Origin: G016756615 sp035556195
Lineage (GTDB): Bacteria > Pseudomonadota > Alphaproteobacteria > Rhizobiales > Rhizobiaceae
Direction: 5' to 3'
DNA: 64,000 nucleotides
NCBI GenBank assembly: GCA_035556195.1
Contig: DATMFK010000064.1
Coordinates: 1-64,000 of the forward strand
The notes under the pieces were generated by a model. That model saw nothing but the letters and a program-made list of their open reading frames with translations. It did no database searches and was not told where the DNA came from. Below, piece by piece: positions 28,408 through 37,978 of this stretch (the first letter of the stretch is position 1; every line of letters starts with the position of its first letter). The position numbers and the translations under genes were made by a program.

Positions 28408-30003
28408 TCAGGACGCTTTCCTGGCCTTGCGATAGCTCTCGTTGACGCCTATCGCCGAAACCACGACGTCCTCATATTTCTTGTCGAGGAGAGTCGGCAG
28501 CTCGACCTCGACCAGCCAGGCCATCGGCACGTCCTCGGTCAGGATCTTCTGCACCTCGGAATAGGCGGCCTGCCGCTCTTCGTCGGAAGTGGCGGAAGCA
28601 CCCTTGTCGAACAGCGCGTCGACGTCCGGATTGGAGTAGCCCGTGCAATTCGAATAGGCGACGCCCTTGCGGATGTTGCTGGACACAAAGAAGCGGGAGA
28701 CGCCGAGCGCCGGATCGCCGAACTGATAGGGATAGTTCGACGTCATCTGGAAATCCCAATTGGCGTAGCGCGACGTCCAGGAGGCGGGGTCCGCGGCCTC
28801 GATCTCGACTTCGATGCCAACGAGGGCAAGGGACTGCTTGACCATCTCGGCGAAGCGCGACCAGGTCTCGCCCCAGGGCAGGCGCAGGAAGGTTACCCGG
28901 GTGCGCACGCCGTTCGCGTCCGGCTTCAGGCCCATCTCGTCGAGCAGCGCCTGGGCCTTCTCGATGTCGTATTCGTAGGTCTTGACCTTGTCGTCATAGA
29001 AGCGCGTACGATAGCTGAACGGGCTGACTGCCGGCTTGCCGAGACCGAAGAAGATGGTGTCCGCGAACATCTGCTTGTCGAGCGCATAGCAGATTGCCTG
29101 GCGGAACCGCTTGTCGTTGAAAGGCGCGACCCGCGTGTTGAATTCGATGCGCGCGAGCGGCGCGTAGAACTCGTAGCCCTTGGTGATCAGCTGGACGTTC
29201 GGTAGCTCGGCGAGCCGCTGCACGTCGAACATCTCGACGTCGAAGAACTGCGCCTGCTGGACCTGGCCCTGCTCGATCGCGACCGCGCGGGCGCTGGCGT
29301 CGGGCAGGATCGGGAAGATGATCTCTTCCAGATGCGGCTCGCCCTCGCCGTGATAGTCGGGATTCTTGACGAGGCGGATGAAGGACCCGCGCTTCCACTC
29401 GGCCAGCTTGAAGGGGCCGGTGCCGATCGGATTGTTGTTGTTCGGATTGGCCCGGAAGTCGGTCCCTCGGTAGAGATGCGCCGGGATCATCGGCGCCGTC
29501 GACATTTCGAAGCCCATCAGGAAGGGCGCGAACGGCTTCTTGAGGACGAAGCGGACGGTGTGCTCGTCGACTGCCTCTATCGTCTCGCAATTGGCGAAGA
29601 TCGCGCGCGCACGCGGATGGACCTCCGTCAGGAACTCCTTGGTGGTGAAGACGACGTCGTCGGCGGTGAAGGGCTTGCCGTCATGCCACTTGGCGTTCTT
29701 CACCAGCTTGAACGTATAGGTCAGCTTATCGTCCGAGATCTCCCAGGATTCGGCCAGGCTCGGCCGCGGGGTGAAGTCGAAATCGAAGGTCAGCAGGCTC
29801 TCATACATCTTGCCCGCGACGGTCTGGGTGGAGCCGTTCTGGTCGAGGCCGATGAACAGCGTCGGCGGTTCGGGAAAGGCGATGATGCTCATGCGGGCGG
29901 GGTCACTCGCCTGCGCCAGCGCGAATTGCGGCATCAAGCCGGCAAGCAGCGAGCCCGACGCCGCCATCAGCATCGTACGCCTGTTGATCGTCATATCGTT
30001 CAT
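28408..30003 (-). CDS. Peptide/dipeptide ABC transporter substrate-binding protein
   Basis: A 531-residue SBP_bac_5 protein with a Tat-like signal peptide (INRRTMLMAASGSLLAG, cleavage after FALA). The family pattern LAESWEISDDKLTYTFKLVK and NAKWHDGKPFTADDVVFT is clear. GAGGAGAAAGAC before the ATG at 30003 fixes the start. It binds a peptide or peptide-like compound in the periplasm for the permeases encoded upstream in the same operon. Confidence 0.93.
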   Translation of the reverse strand: MNDMTINRRTMLMAASGSLLAGLMPQFALAQASDPARMSIIAFPEPPTLFIGLDQNGSTQTVAGKMYESLLTFDFDFTPRPSLAESWEISDDKLTYTFKLVKNAKWHDGKPFTADDVVFTTKEFLTEVHPRARAIFANCETIEAVDEHTVRFVLKKPFAPFLMGFEMSTAPMIPAHLYRGTDFRANPNNNNPIGTGPFKLAEWKRGSFIRLVKNPDYHGEGEPHLEEIIFPILPDASARAVAIEQGQVQQAQFFDVEMFDVQRLAELPNVQLITKGYEFYAPLARIEFNTRVAPFNDKRFRQAICYALDKQMFADTIFFGLGKPAVSPFSYRTRFYDDKVKTYEYDIEKAQALLDEMGLKPDANGVRTRVTFLRLPWGETWSRFAEMVKQSLALVGIEVEIEAADPASWTSRYANWDFQMTSNYPYQFGDPALGVSRFFVSSNIRKGVAYSNCTGYSNPDVDALFDKGASATSDEERQAAYSEVQKILTEDVPMAWLVEVELPTLLDKKYEDVVVSAIGVNESYRKARKAS

Positions 30004-30034
30004 GTCTTTCTCCTCAGCATTTTCTTGGTCGCCG

Positions 30035-31666
30035 TCACGCCGGCTCGGATTGTTCGATGGCCCGGTGCCAGTTCTTGCCGGGCACGGCGGCCAGCAGCCT
30101 TTGCGTGTAGGGATCGCGGGGCGACTGGAAGACGCTGGTCACTTCGCCCTCCTCGACGATGCGGCCCTTGTGCAGAACGATGACGCGGTCGCAGATCTGC
30201 GAGGCGACACGCAGGTCGTGGGTGATGAACAACATGGCCAGGCGGAACTCGTCGCGAATCTCGCGCAGCAGGTCGAGGACCTGGGCCTGGACGGAAACGT
30301 CGAGCGCCGACACCGCCTCGTCCGCGACAAGCAGGTCCGGCTCGACGGCGAGGGCACGCGCGATCCCGATGCGCTGACGCTGACCGCCGGAAAATTCGTG
30401 CGGATAACGGCCGGCGGCCGACGCGTTCAGCCCGACGCGTTCCAGCAGCCGTTCCATGCGTCTCGTCGCCGTCGCCTTGTCGACCCCATGCGCGAGCGGC
30501 CCGGCCATGATCGAGCGGCCGACCTTGTGGCGTGGATTGAGCGATGCAAACGGGTCCTGGAAGATCATCTGCGCCTTGGCACGGTAGGCGTGGAGCGTGG
30601 CGCTCCTCGCTTCGGCGATATTGATGCCGTTGAAGAGAACGGTGCCGCCATCGATGCTGTGCAATCGCATGATGCACTGGCCGATGGTGGATTTTCCCGA
30701 ACCGCTTTCGCCGACCAACCCGAGAGTTTCGCCGCGCGAGATGGAGAATGAAACGTCGTCGACGGCCTTCAATTCGCGGGCTGCGCCGAAGAAGCCTCCG
30801 CCGGTATGATAGACCTTGGTGAGGCCCTTCACGGCCAGGACTTCCTGGCTGGCGTCCGGAGCTTCGTCCGCCTCGCTGCGGAAACGCGGGACGGCCTCGA
30901 TCAATGAGCGCGTGTAGGGGTGCGTCGGCTTGACCAGGATTTCGTCGACCTTGCCGAGCTCGACCAGCTTGCCCTTCTGCATGACAGCGACGCGATCGGC
31001 GATGTCGGCAACCACGCCGAAATCATGAGTGATGAACAGCACGCCCATGCCGCGTTCGCGCTGCAGGTCGCGGATGAGCTTGAGGATCTGCGCCTGGGTG
31101 GTGACGTCGAGCGCGGTGGTCGGCTCGTCGGCGATCAAGATGTCGGGCTCGAGCGCAATCGCCATCGCGATCATCACACGCTGGCGCTGGCCTCCGGAGA
31201 GACGGAACGGATAGCGCTCGGCGATGGCTGCCGGATCGGGGAGACCCACGGCGTCGAGCAACGCAAGGGCGCGCGCCGACCGTTGCGCCTTTGGAACGTC
31301 GTGCGCCTCCAGCACTTCCTCGATCTGCCGTCCGATCTTCATGACCGGATTGAGTGAGGTCATCGGCTCCTGGAAGATCATGCCGATCTTGGCGCCGCGC
31401 AGGCGGCGCATCTCGCTTTCACCGACACGCAGAAGGTCGCGGCCGGCATAGCGGATCGATCCCGATTCGACTTTGAGCAGGTCGCTCGGCAGCAGGCCCA
31501 TCACGGCCGAGGCGGTGATCGACTTTCCGGAACCCGACTCGCCGACGATGCACAGGATCTCGCCGGCTTCCAGCGAAAGGTTCACGCCGGAGACGGCATG
31601 GCTTCGCTCTCCCGCCGAGGGCAGGGCGACGGTCAGGTTCTCGATGCTCAGAAGCGGCCCGTTCAT
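30035..31666 (-). CDS. Peptide ABC transporter ATP-binding protein, DppD-DppF fusion
   Basis: A 543-residue protein with two complete ABC cassettes. Each half has Walker A (GESGSGKSI and GESGSGKST), a signature (LSGGQRQRVMIA and FSGGQRQRIGIARA) and Walker B (ILIADEPTTALD and LLVADEAVSALD). E. coli uses separate DppD and DppF subunits; the fused form is usual in Rhizobiales. The ATG at 31666 overlaps the stop of the upstream permease gene (ATGA). The frame continues to 31780 but inside that permease gene. Confidence 0.94.
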   Translation of the reverse strand: MNGPLLSIENLTVALPSAGERSHAVSGVNLSLEAGEILCIVGESGSGKSITASAVMGLLPSDLLKVESGSIRYAGRDLLRVGESEMRRLRGAKIGMIFQEPMTSLNPVMKIGRQIEEVLEAHDVPKAQRSARALALLDAVGLPDPAAIAERYPFRLSGGQRQRVMIAMAIALEPDILIADEPTTALDVTTQAQILKLIRDLQRERGMGVLFITHDFGVVADIADRVAVMQKGKLVELGKVDEILVKPTHPYTRSLIEAVPRFRSEADEAPDASQEVLAVKGLTKVYHTGGGFFGAARELKAVDDVSFSISRGETLGLVGESGSGKSTIGQCIMRLHSIDGGTVLFNGINIAEARSATLHAYRAKAQMIFQDPFASLNPRHKVGRSIMAGPLAHGVDKATATRRMERLLERVGLNASAAGRYPHEFSGGQRQRIGIARALAVEPDLLVADEAVSALDVSVQAQVLDLLREIRDEFRLAMLFITHDLRVASQICDRVIVLHKGRIVEEGEVTSVFQSPRDPYTQRLLAAVPGKNWHRAIEQSEPA

Positions 31667-32505
31667 TGCCGGCCCTTTTGCGAAAGGTGGGGGTTCAGAA
31701 CGTCGTTCAGCGCATCGCCCACGAGGTTCAGGGCGAGCACCACCAGCAAGATCACGATCCCGGGAAAGAAGCTCATCCACCAGGCTTGACGGATCACGGT
31801 ACGTGAGGCGCCGATCATGTAGCCCCAGCTCATCATGTTCGGGTCGCCGAGGCCCAGGAAGCTGATGGCTGCTTCGGTCAGGATCGCCGACGCGACCATC
31901 AGCGAAGACATGGCGATGACCGGTGACATGGTGTTCGGCAGGATCTGGGTAAGGATGATCTGCCTGTCGGACTGCCCCAGGACCATGGCGGCCTTCACAT
32001 ATTCGCGGCTCCGGAGGCTGGCGAACTCGCCCCTCACGAGCCGGGCGACCGGCGGCCAGCTGACGATGCCTATCGCCAGGATGATCGACGCGACGGACGG
32101 GCTGAGGATCGCAACCAGCACGAGGGCGAAGACGAAGGTCGGGATGGTCTGGAAGAACTCCGTGATGCGCATCAGCACATCGTCGATGACACCGCCATAG
32201 TAGCCGGCGAGCGCGCCGAAGAGGATGCCGACGCCGACGGCCACCAGTGTCGAGACGAGGCCGACGATCAGCGAGACCTGCGCGCCGTAGACCAGCCCCG
32301 TGAGGATGTCGCGGCCCAGCATGTCGGTGCCGAGCCAGAATTTGACATTCTGGAACGGCGGCAGGAAGGGACGGGTCGCCATCTGCCAGGGGTCGCGGGG
32401 GAAGAGGAGCGGCGCGAACAACGCCGCGAGGATGACGATCGCCAGGATGGCCAGGCCGAACCAGGCCTTGGGATTACCAAAGAAACGTCGGACGGTCGCG
32501 CTCAT
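31663..32505 (-). CDS. Peptide ABC transporter permease, DppC type
   Basis: A 280-residue inner-membrane permease. It has the DppC/OppC N-terminal cap (HPWQ-type: LLFPRDPWQMATRPFLPPFQ), WLGTDMLGRDILTGLVYGAQ, and the ATPase-contact loop LRSREYVKAAMVLGQSDRQI. It overlaps both neighbours by 4 bp. Confidence 0.93.
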   Translation of the reverse strand: MSATVRRFFGNPKAWFGLAILAIVILAALFAPLLFPRDPWQMATRPFLPPFQNVKFWLGTDMLGRDILTGLVYGAQVSLIVGLVSTLVAVGVGILFGALAGYYGGVIDDVLMRITEFFQTIPTFVFALVLVAILSPSVASIILAIGIVSWPPVARLVRGEFASLRSREYVKAAMVLGQSDRQIILTQILPNTMSPVIAMSSLMVASAILTEAAISFLGLGDPNMMSWGYMIGASRTVIRQAWWMSFFPGIVILLVVLALNLVGDALNDVLNPHLSQKGRQ

Positions 32506-33482
32506 GCCGATGCCCTTATCCGTGGATCAACGACGCGATAGACGAGATCGGTGACGATGTTGAAGACCACCACCATGATGGAGGTGATGAGAAAGACGCC
32601 GAGCAGGACGGGGTAGTCGCGCTGCAGCAGCGCGTCGAAGGCGAGGCGGCCGATGCCGGGCCAGCCGAAGACGGTTTCGGTAAGGATCGCGCCGCCGACG
32701 AGCTGGCCGGCCTGGATGCCGGCGAGCGTGATGATCGGCAGGATGGCGTTGCGAAGGATGTGGCGGCGCACGATCACGCCGGCCTTGAGGCCCTTCGCCT
32801 TGGCCGTGCGGACGAAATCCATGTTCCGCACTTCGAGCATGGAGGCTCGCGTCATGCGCGTGTAGACGGCCATATAGAAAAGACCGAGCGTCGTTGCAGG
32901 GAGCACGAGATGCCAGGCGATGTCGGCCGCGCGTGCCCAGCCGGTATAGCCGGCGCCGATCGACTCCATGCCGACCGCCGGCAGCCAGCCGAGATAGACC
33001 GAGAACAGCAGGATCGACATCAGGCCGATCCAGAACAGCGGCGTGGCGTAGAAGACCAGCGACACGATGGAGATGACGAAGTCGAGGGGATGGCCGACCC
33101 GCATCGCCGACATGGCGCCCAGGGCAATGCCCGCGAGAAGAGCGAAGACGAACGCCGAGACGGTAAGCAGCAGGGTCGCGGGCAGCCGTTCGGCGATGAG
33201 GTCGACCACCGGCGTGTTCTGACGGTAGGAGAAGCCGAGATCCCCTTGGACGATGTTCGACAGATAGATCAGCGCCTGTTCGTGGATCGGCCGATCCAAT
33301 CCGAACTGCTCGCGCAGCTGGTCCATGAAAACCTGGTCGGCGGCGCCGGCCTCGCCCGCCATGACGGCGGCGGGATCGCCCGGCGCCATGCGGATGAGCA
33401 GGAAGTTCAGGACAACGATCGCGAGGATGACCGCGACTGCCTTCACAACCCGGGAGAGGGTGGCGCGCAAAGCCGAACTCAT
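32502..33482 (-). CDS. Peptide ABC transporter permease, DppB type
   Basis: A 326-residue permease with LNFLLIRMAPGDPAAVMAGE, the DppB loop LDRPIHEQALIYLSNIVQGD and contact motif MDFVRTAKAKGLKAGVIVRR. The ATG at 33482 has GGAGGG about 9 bases before it; a TTG at 33503 in frame is less likely. It is the first gene of the leftward operon, divergent from the IclR gene. Confidence 0.93.
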   Translation of the reverse strand: MSSALRATLSRVVKAVAVILAIVVLNFLLIRMAPGDPAAVMAGEAGAADQVFMDQLREQFGLDRPIHEQALIYLSNIVQGDLGFSYRQNTPVVDLIAERLPATLLLTVSAFVFALLAGIALGAMSAMRVGHPLDFVISIVSLVFYATPLFWIGLMSILLFSVYLGWLPAVGMESIGAGYTGWARAADIAWHLVLPATTLGLFYMAVYTRMTRASMLEVRNMDFVRTAKAKGLKAGVIVRRHILRNAILPIITLAGIQAGQLVGGAILTETVFGWPGIGRLAFDALLQRDYPVLLGVFLITSIMVVVFNIVTDLVYRVVDPRIRASA

Positions 33483-33635
33483 CGCCGCAGGCCCTCCGGG
33501 CAACAGCTCCCGGGGACAGCGGCACAGCCCGGTTGGCGGGTGAACTCCCGCCGTGCGAATACATGTTGCATCGTCATGCGTTCACCTTCGTACGACCAGC
33601 TCTCTGCGGAGGATTTGATGTGAACTCTGTTCTTA

Positions 33636-33677
33636 CGTATTGGTTTTCGTATTGGTTGCCAATACGATCGTTTTGAA
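33636..33677. promoter_or_regulatory. Probable IclR operator region (CGTATTGG/CCAATACG repeats)
   Basis: Between the divergent peptide operon and the IclR gene stand two direct copies of CGTATTGG (33636-33643 and 33648-33655) and an inverted CCAATACG (33659-33666); the last two form a palindrome with a 3-bp spacer. The adjoining text CAATACGATCGTTTT recurs upstream of two other genes (37308 and 39151), which points to a common regulator. Confidence 0.65.
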
Positions 33678-33750
33678 TAATAGCATAAGACGTCAAGAAA
33701 GCGGCGTCAACGACTGATGGTCCGATCCAACCGAGCGGAAGGGAAAGAGA

Positions 33751-34524
33751 ATGGACGAGGAAAAGGCAGAGGTCGACGAGCGGTTGTTCCTGCGCTCGGT
33801 GGCGCGCGCGCTCCAGGTGCTCGAAGTTTTCGGCGACCACCCTTATCCCTTGTCGCTGCGCGACATAGCCCAGGCTGCGGGGATCGATAAGAGCGCCGCC
33901 CAGCGGATCGCCCAGACCTTGCTTACGCTGGGCTACCTGGAAAAGGCTGCCAACGACGCCGGGCTGTTGCCTGGCAAGAGGCTGCTCGATCGCTCTTTCG
34001 ACTATTTGCGTACGAATCCGCTCGTCGAGCGCGCCACGCCGGTGCTTCTGTCCCTGAGAGAGGCGACCGGAGAGCGGGTCGATCTCAGCCTTTTCGACCG
34101 GACCAGCATTGTTTACGCGCTGCGCCTTCAAAGCAAGCGCGAGACCTTCTTCGCAACGCTTGCCGGGCGCCGCATCCCGACATTTCTGTCGGCCGGGGGG
34201 CGCTCCTGCTTGAGCCGCCTGGACGAGAAGGTGGCGCGCGATATCATCATGCGATCCGATCGCGAGCCTCGCACGTCGCGGACGCTCACCGACCCCGACG
34301 CGATCATGAAGAAAGTCCTCGAGGCGCGTGACGACGGCTATGCCTGCGCGGTCGAGGAAACCATGATCGGCGAGGTCGTGGTCGGCGCCGCGGTCACCCG
34401 CAACGGCGGAACGCCTGCAGGGGCGGTCCATGTTGCAGGTTCGCTCAGCGAGTGGAGCGAGCAGGATTTCCGCCGCCGCTTCGCGCCGCTCGCCATCGAA
34501 GCCGCGCGCGCCCTGTCGGTCTGA
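33751..34524 (+). CDS. IclR family transcriptional regulator
   Basis: A 257-residue IclR protein. The winged helix is at about residues 10-65 (RALQVLEVFGDHPYPLSLRD then IAQAAGIDKSAAQRIAQTLL) and the effector domain at 75-255 includes GERVDLSLFDRTSIVYALRL and the C-terminal QDFRRRFAPLAIEAARAL. AGGGAAAGAGA before the ATG is a good ribosome site. It probably controls the peptide operon, the penicillin-acylase gene and the flavin reductase gene through the shared CAATACGATCG motif. Confidence 0.9.
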   Translation: MDEEKAEVDERLFLRSVARALQVLEVFGDHPYPLSLRDIAQAAGIDKSAAQRIAQTLLTLGYLEKAANDAGLLPGKRLLDRSFDYLRTNPLVERATPVLLSLREATGERVDLSLFDRTSIVYALRLQSKRETFFATLAGRRIPTFLSAGGRSCLSRLDEKVARDIIMRSDREPRTSRTLTDPDAIMKKVLEARDDGYACAVEETMIGEVVVGAAVTRNGGTPAGAVHVAGSLSEWSEQDFRRRFAPLAIEAARALSV

Positions 34525-34535
34525 CGGCTTGTCGG

Positions 34536-34688
34536 CTTCGTTCTGCCCGCATGGGTGGATTGGACACGCGCAGCGGAACGGATCCAGCCCACGGGTAGCT
34601 CGTGGACGGGATCCCGGCGCCATCGCTTCGCTCGGCGTCGGCCCGAGGGTCCGTTCCGTGTGGGCAACCCACCCAACGAGCCAGAATG
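34536..34688. repeat. Intergenic repeat element, family 1 (short copy)
   Basis: About 153 bp between the IclR gene and the acylase gene. It matches one half of the 11783-12055 element read in reverse: CTTCGTTCTGC, then GGATCCAG, CGTGGACGGGATC, GCCATCGCTTCGCTCGGCG and the closing GGGCAACCCACCCAACG. The inner part is more diverged and the arms are imperfect. It is non-coding. Confidence 0.8.
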
Positions 34689-34727
34689 GACCGGTCCAAC
34701 CGGGGAGAGCACGCCGCCGCAGGCGCT

Positions 34728-37088
34728 CTATTTCCCCCGGACGAGCAGCATGCGCGACGCGGTGACGGCGTCGACGGCGGACGCAGAATAGGCCAGCTGC
34801 ATGTATTCGCCGTTGAGCCACGCCTCGGTCAGGTCGCGATAGTGCGGAGACGCCGGATTGCCGGACTGGCCGGGGAGGTTGACGAAAAGGCTGTTGTCCC
34901 ACCCGCCGACATCCATGACGAGGCGAACGGAGGGGCCGGTGATGTTGACGAAGTCGCTGGGACGATAGGATCCGTACATCGGCGTGGAACCGGTACCGCC
35001 CACTTCGATCGGCTCGATATCGAATTCGGCCGACATCTCGGGAAAGGCAGCGGCTACGGCATGATCCAGTCTCAGGCGATGGACCTTGCCCCACTGCCAT
35101 TGCGTGTGATCGTCTCCGAGCCGGCTTTGGCAATCGCGCCAAGCGGCGTCGAGCGTCGATTCCGCGATTTGCCTGGAGGTCTCGGTGGCGTCGCCGCCGA
35201 ACCATTCCTGAGGACGTTCGAGCACGGCAAGCACCGATTGTATGTCGCCGGGCTGTAGCAGGGGGCGTATCTTCTCGTCCTGGGCGAACGCGGTGTAGAG
35301 CGCCGGCTTCAGATGGGCCGTGACCCAGATCTCGAAGAGAGCGGCGGCCGAGGATCGGGGCCCCGCGACACAATCCCAGCCGAGGATGAGATCCGCTGCC
35401 CGCGACGCGGTTTCGCAGGCAAATGACATGCGCTTCAGCACCGCCTTCGCCCGCTCGCCGGCAACCGTATAGAGGTCGTTCTGAAGACGGCAGGAATCAG
35501 CCAAGGCGTGAGCTGGCTGTCCGTCGAGCACGCGATGGATGCGCTGGGCGCGGCTGGCATCGATCCATTCGTAGCCGATGGCCGGATTGGTGGCGTTCCA
35601 TTCCTCCGGGATATTCATCTCGTTGGCGGTGGCCAGGAAGCCGCGCTCCGGGTTCGTCGAGCTCGGCATATCCTCGGAAGCGATGAACCCGTCCCACTCG
35701 TACCGCCCGTCTCCCGGGACCGGGAGCAGCCCGTTCCAGTTCCGACGGATCGGTGCCTTGCCGATGGCCTGCCAGGCGATGTTTCCGTCGACATCGGCGT
35801 AAAGGTGGTTCATCGAGGGCGTACCCCAATCCCGAAGCGCCTGGCGATATTCCTCGTAGGATTGCGCCCGCATCACCTTCAGGCTGGACATGTAGGGCGC
35901 CGAACCTGGCTCGGTCCACACCGTGCGCATGGCATAGGCGCGATTGTTCTCGGGGTCCTCGAACAGAACCGGGCCATGGCGCGTGAAACAGAGCGGCAGG
36001 ACCTGCGGGGGGTGGCCCTTCACCTCGAACGTCTCGTCGACGACCGTCATGTCTTCCCAGCCGTCGGCGTAGCGATAGGAGCGCCTATCCTCGGGCCGAG
36101 TCTCATAGAAATAGACGTCTTCCTGATCGGCGCCCGAAATCGTCACCGAGAAGGCGATCCGCTCGTTGTGACCGATCGTGATGCCCGGCACGCAGGGCTC
36201 GCCCGCGCCGATCGCATCGAAGCCGGGCATGGTGAGATGCACCAGGTAGCGCAACGCCGGAACGGCATGCGTGCGATGCGGATCGCTCGCCATGATCGGC
36301 CGGCCGGTCGCCGTGCGTTCCGGCGCGATCGCCCAGTTGTTGGAACCTTGGGTCTCGCTTTCCATCACCACGTCGCCCAGCGTGTTGACGCGGTTCCAGC
36401 GCCCTGCCTCGGCCAGCGTCGCCGCCAGCCGCTCGCGGGAGAAGCTCACGGAAGCTGTGGCGAGCTTGAAGACATCGATGGCCGCAAGCGGGATCTCGGA
36501 AAGGGGGACGGCCGGATCGGCGAAGGGCGCGGCGTCGGGCTCGAGCTGCTTGCGCAACGCGTCCGCCTTGGCGCCGGCGCGCGCAAGCACGTTGGCGCGC
36601 ACGATCTCGGAGATCGCGTTGCGCGTCAGGCAATGGCTGCGGATACGCACCACGTCCTCCGCTTTCCATCGCGACGGACGTGTCTCGAGCAGACTGAATT
36701 CCGGGGGCAGGCTTTCCTCGCCCTGCTCGATCCTGCCGACATAGGCGTTGATTCCTGCCGCGAAGGCGCTGCAGATGGCCTCCGAGTCCTCGCCGTAAGC
36801 AGCCCATTCGGCCGCCATGTCGCCGCGATAGAGGAAAAGCCGCGAGGCATGGTCCTGGGCGAGGTAGCCGGGCCCGAAATCGGCGGCGAGCAAGCCCAGG
36901 CCCCGCTTGCGCCAGAGATCGATCTGCCACAGTCGGTCCCGCGCGGCCGCATAGCCCTGTGCGAAGAACAGATCGTGCAGATTCCGCGCGCGAATATGCG
37001 GAATCCCCCATCGGTCGACAGCGATCTCCACGGACTCATCGACACCGTGCACCTCTATCGATGGCGTTCTGTTCGCAAACGTACCCAT
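34728..37088 (-). CDS. Penicillin acylase family protein (Ntn-hydrolase, S45)
   Basis: A 786-residue precursor that would self-cleave before the nucleophile Ser249 in ETQGSNNWAIAP, the hallmark of S45 acylases, giving an alpha chain of ~248 and a beta chain of ~538 residues. Other marks are ADDPHR-type IMASDPHRTHAVPAL and GITIGHNERIAFSVT. Such enzymes hydrolyse amide bonds of beta-lactams, acyl-homoserine lactones or N-acyl compounds. No signal peptide is visible, unlike periplasmic members, so it probably acts in the cytoplasm on an imported substrate. It ends next to the repeat and is read toward the IclR gene. Confidence 0.9.
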   Translation of the reverse strand: MGTFANRTPSIEVHGVDESVEIAVDRWGIPHIRARNLHDLFFAQGYAAARDRLWQIDLWRKRGLGLLAADFGPGYLAQDHASRLFLYRGDMAAEWAAYGEDSEAICSAFAAGINAYVGRIEQGEESLPPEFSLLETRPSRWKAEDVVRIRSHCLTRNAISEIVRANVLARAGAKADALRKQLEPDAAPFADPAVPLSEIPLAAIDVFKLATASVSFSRERLAATLAEAGRWNRVNTLGDVVMESETQGSNNWAIAPERTATGRPIMASDPHRTHAVPALRYLVHLTMPGFDAIGAGEPCVPGITIGHNERIAFSVTISGADQEDVYFYETRPEDRRSYRYADGWEDMTVVDETFEVKGHPPQVLPLCFTRHGPVLFEDPENNRAYAMRTVWTEPGSAPYMSSLKVMRAQSYEEYRQALRDWGTPSMNHLYADVDGNIAWQAIGKAPIRRNWNGLLPVPGDGRYEWDGFIASEDMPSSTNPERGFLATANEMNIPEEWNATNPAIGYEWIDASRAQRIHRVLDGQPAHALADSCRLQNDLYTVAGERAKAVLKRMSFACETASRAADLILGWDCVAGPRSSAAALFEIWVTAHLKPALYTAFAQDEKIRPLLQPGDIQSVLAVLERPQEWFGGDATETSRQIAESTLDAAWRDCQSRLGDDHTQWQWGKVHRLRLDHAVAAAFPEMSAEFDIEPIEVGGTGSTPMYGSYRPSDFVNITGPSVRLVMDVGGWDNSLFVNLPGQSGNPASPHYRDLTEAWLNGEYMQLAYSASAVDAVTASRMLLVRGK

Positions 37089-37978
37089 CAGAATCCTGCC
37101 TATTCTCTATTTCTTCAATGACCGGGAACCTGCCGGATGGGCCCCTTGTCTGTCGCGCGAGCATCTGGCGCCACAGGGCTGGGCAAGCTGAGCCGCGGAT
37201 CGCAGAAGGGACCGGCTCGAAAAGGAAAGAGGAAAGTCAAGGCACCCTTCCGACTTCGGACCCGGACTGCGACACGGGGCTAGTTACAACCTGGATGGAT
37301 CGATATGCAATACGATCGGATCGTTTTTTTGCAGGGGAAGAAGACTCGACAAGGCCCTAAGAGCCGGCTCGCGCCGGGCCACTCCTGTCCTGCTCCGGTA
37401 GCAAATGGCCCGAAATCCCCGTTCTCACCATCGCCGTGGCCGCCTATGAGGGCGAACGGCTGCGGGCCGGCCTGCTCGCCGCCCCGAATGGGCAGATCGA
37501 GGCAGCGCGCGCCTTCGACATGTCCCGATGGCTTATCCTTCGATGCCATTGGCTGCCGGCGCAGCTCTCCGCATTCTTTGGCTTGCTGGCCTATCTTGTC
37601 GGGCGCGCCGAAGCCCGCTGCGCGCGCCGGTGGGAGATCCGCACCGGAGCGGTCGCGAGTTGCTCGGCACCATCCTGCACGGTTGCTCGGCGGTCATCCT
37701 TGCCGAACATTGCGCCCATGACAGGCCTCCTCCTGTCGGGCTCGGCGATGCCGAGTCGGAAAAGGGGCCTGCCAACCGATGAGGAAGACATTTTCCAGAA
37801 TGTGGTAGGCGCATTCCGCGGGGAGCGAGACGCCGTCCGCTTCGATTTCGCCAACCAGTAACGTTGGCAAATGGCGAAACGCGAGACGACATCGATCTTC
37901 TCCCCGCATGCGGAAAGAAGGTGCCGGCAGGCGGATGAGGGGCCCGCGCGAACGGGCGATCCCTATTTGCCGCCTGTA
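37089..37978. other. Long gene-poor gap with possible decayed coding sequence
   Basis: About 890 bp between the acylase gene and the flavin reductase gene without a gene I can support. It contains the operator-like text at 37308. Broken coding-like pieces occur: a plus-strand piece near 37440-37530 (AAYEGERLRAGLLAAPNGQI) that resembles the start of a fumarylacetoacetate hydrolase-type protein, and a minus-strand piece near 37800-37880 (VGEIEADGVSLPAECAYHIL). Frames change and no start or ribosome site fits, so a decayed gene is possible. Confidence 0.4.
37308..37327 (-). promoter_or_regulatory. Operator-like motif upstream of the penicillin acylase gene
   Basis: CAATACGATCGGATCGTTTT at 37308-37327, preceded by GGATCGATATG. 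The surrounding ~34 bp match the element at 39141-39174 at all but a few positions, and its core matches the IclR promoter at 33660-33675. It stands about 220 bp upstream of the acylase ATG. Confidence 0.6.

Noticed and set aside
34439..34765. Frames crossing the family 1 repeat at 34536-34688
   Set aside because: They arise from the repeat, change with orientation and have no start signals.
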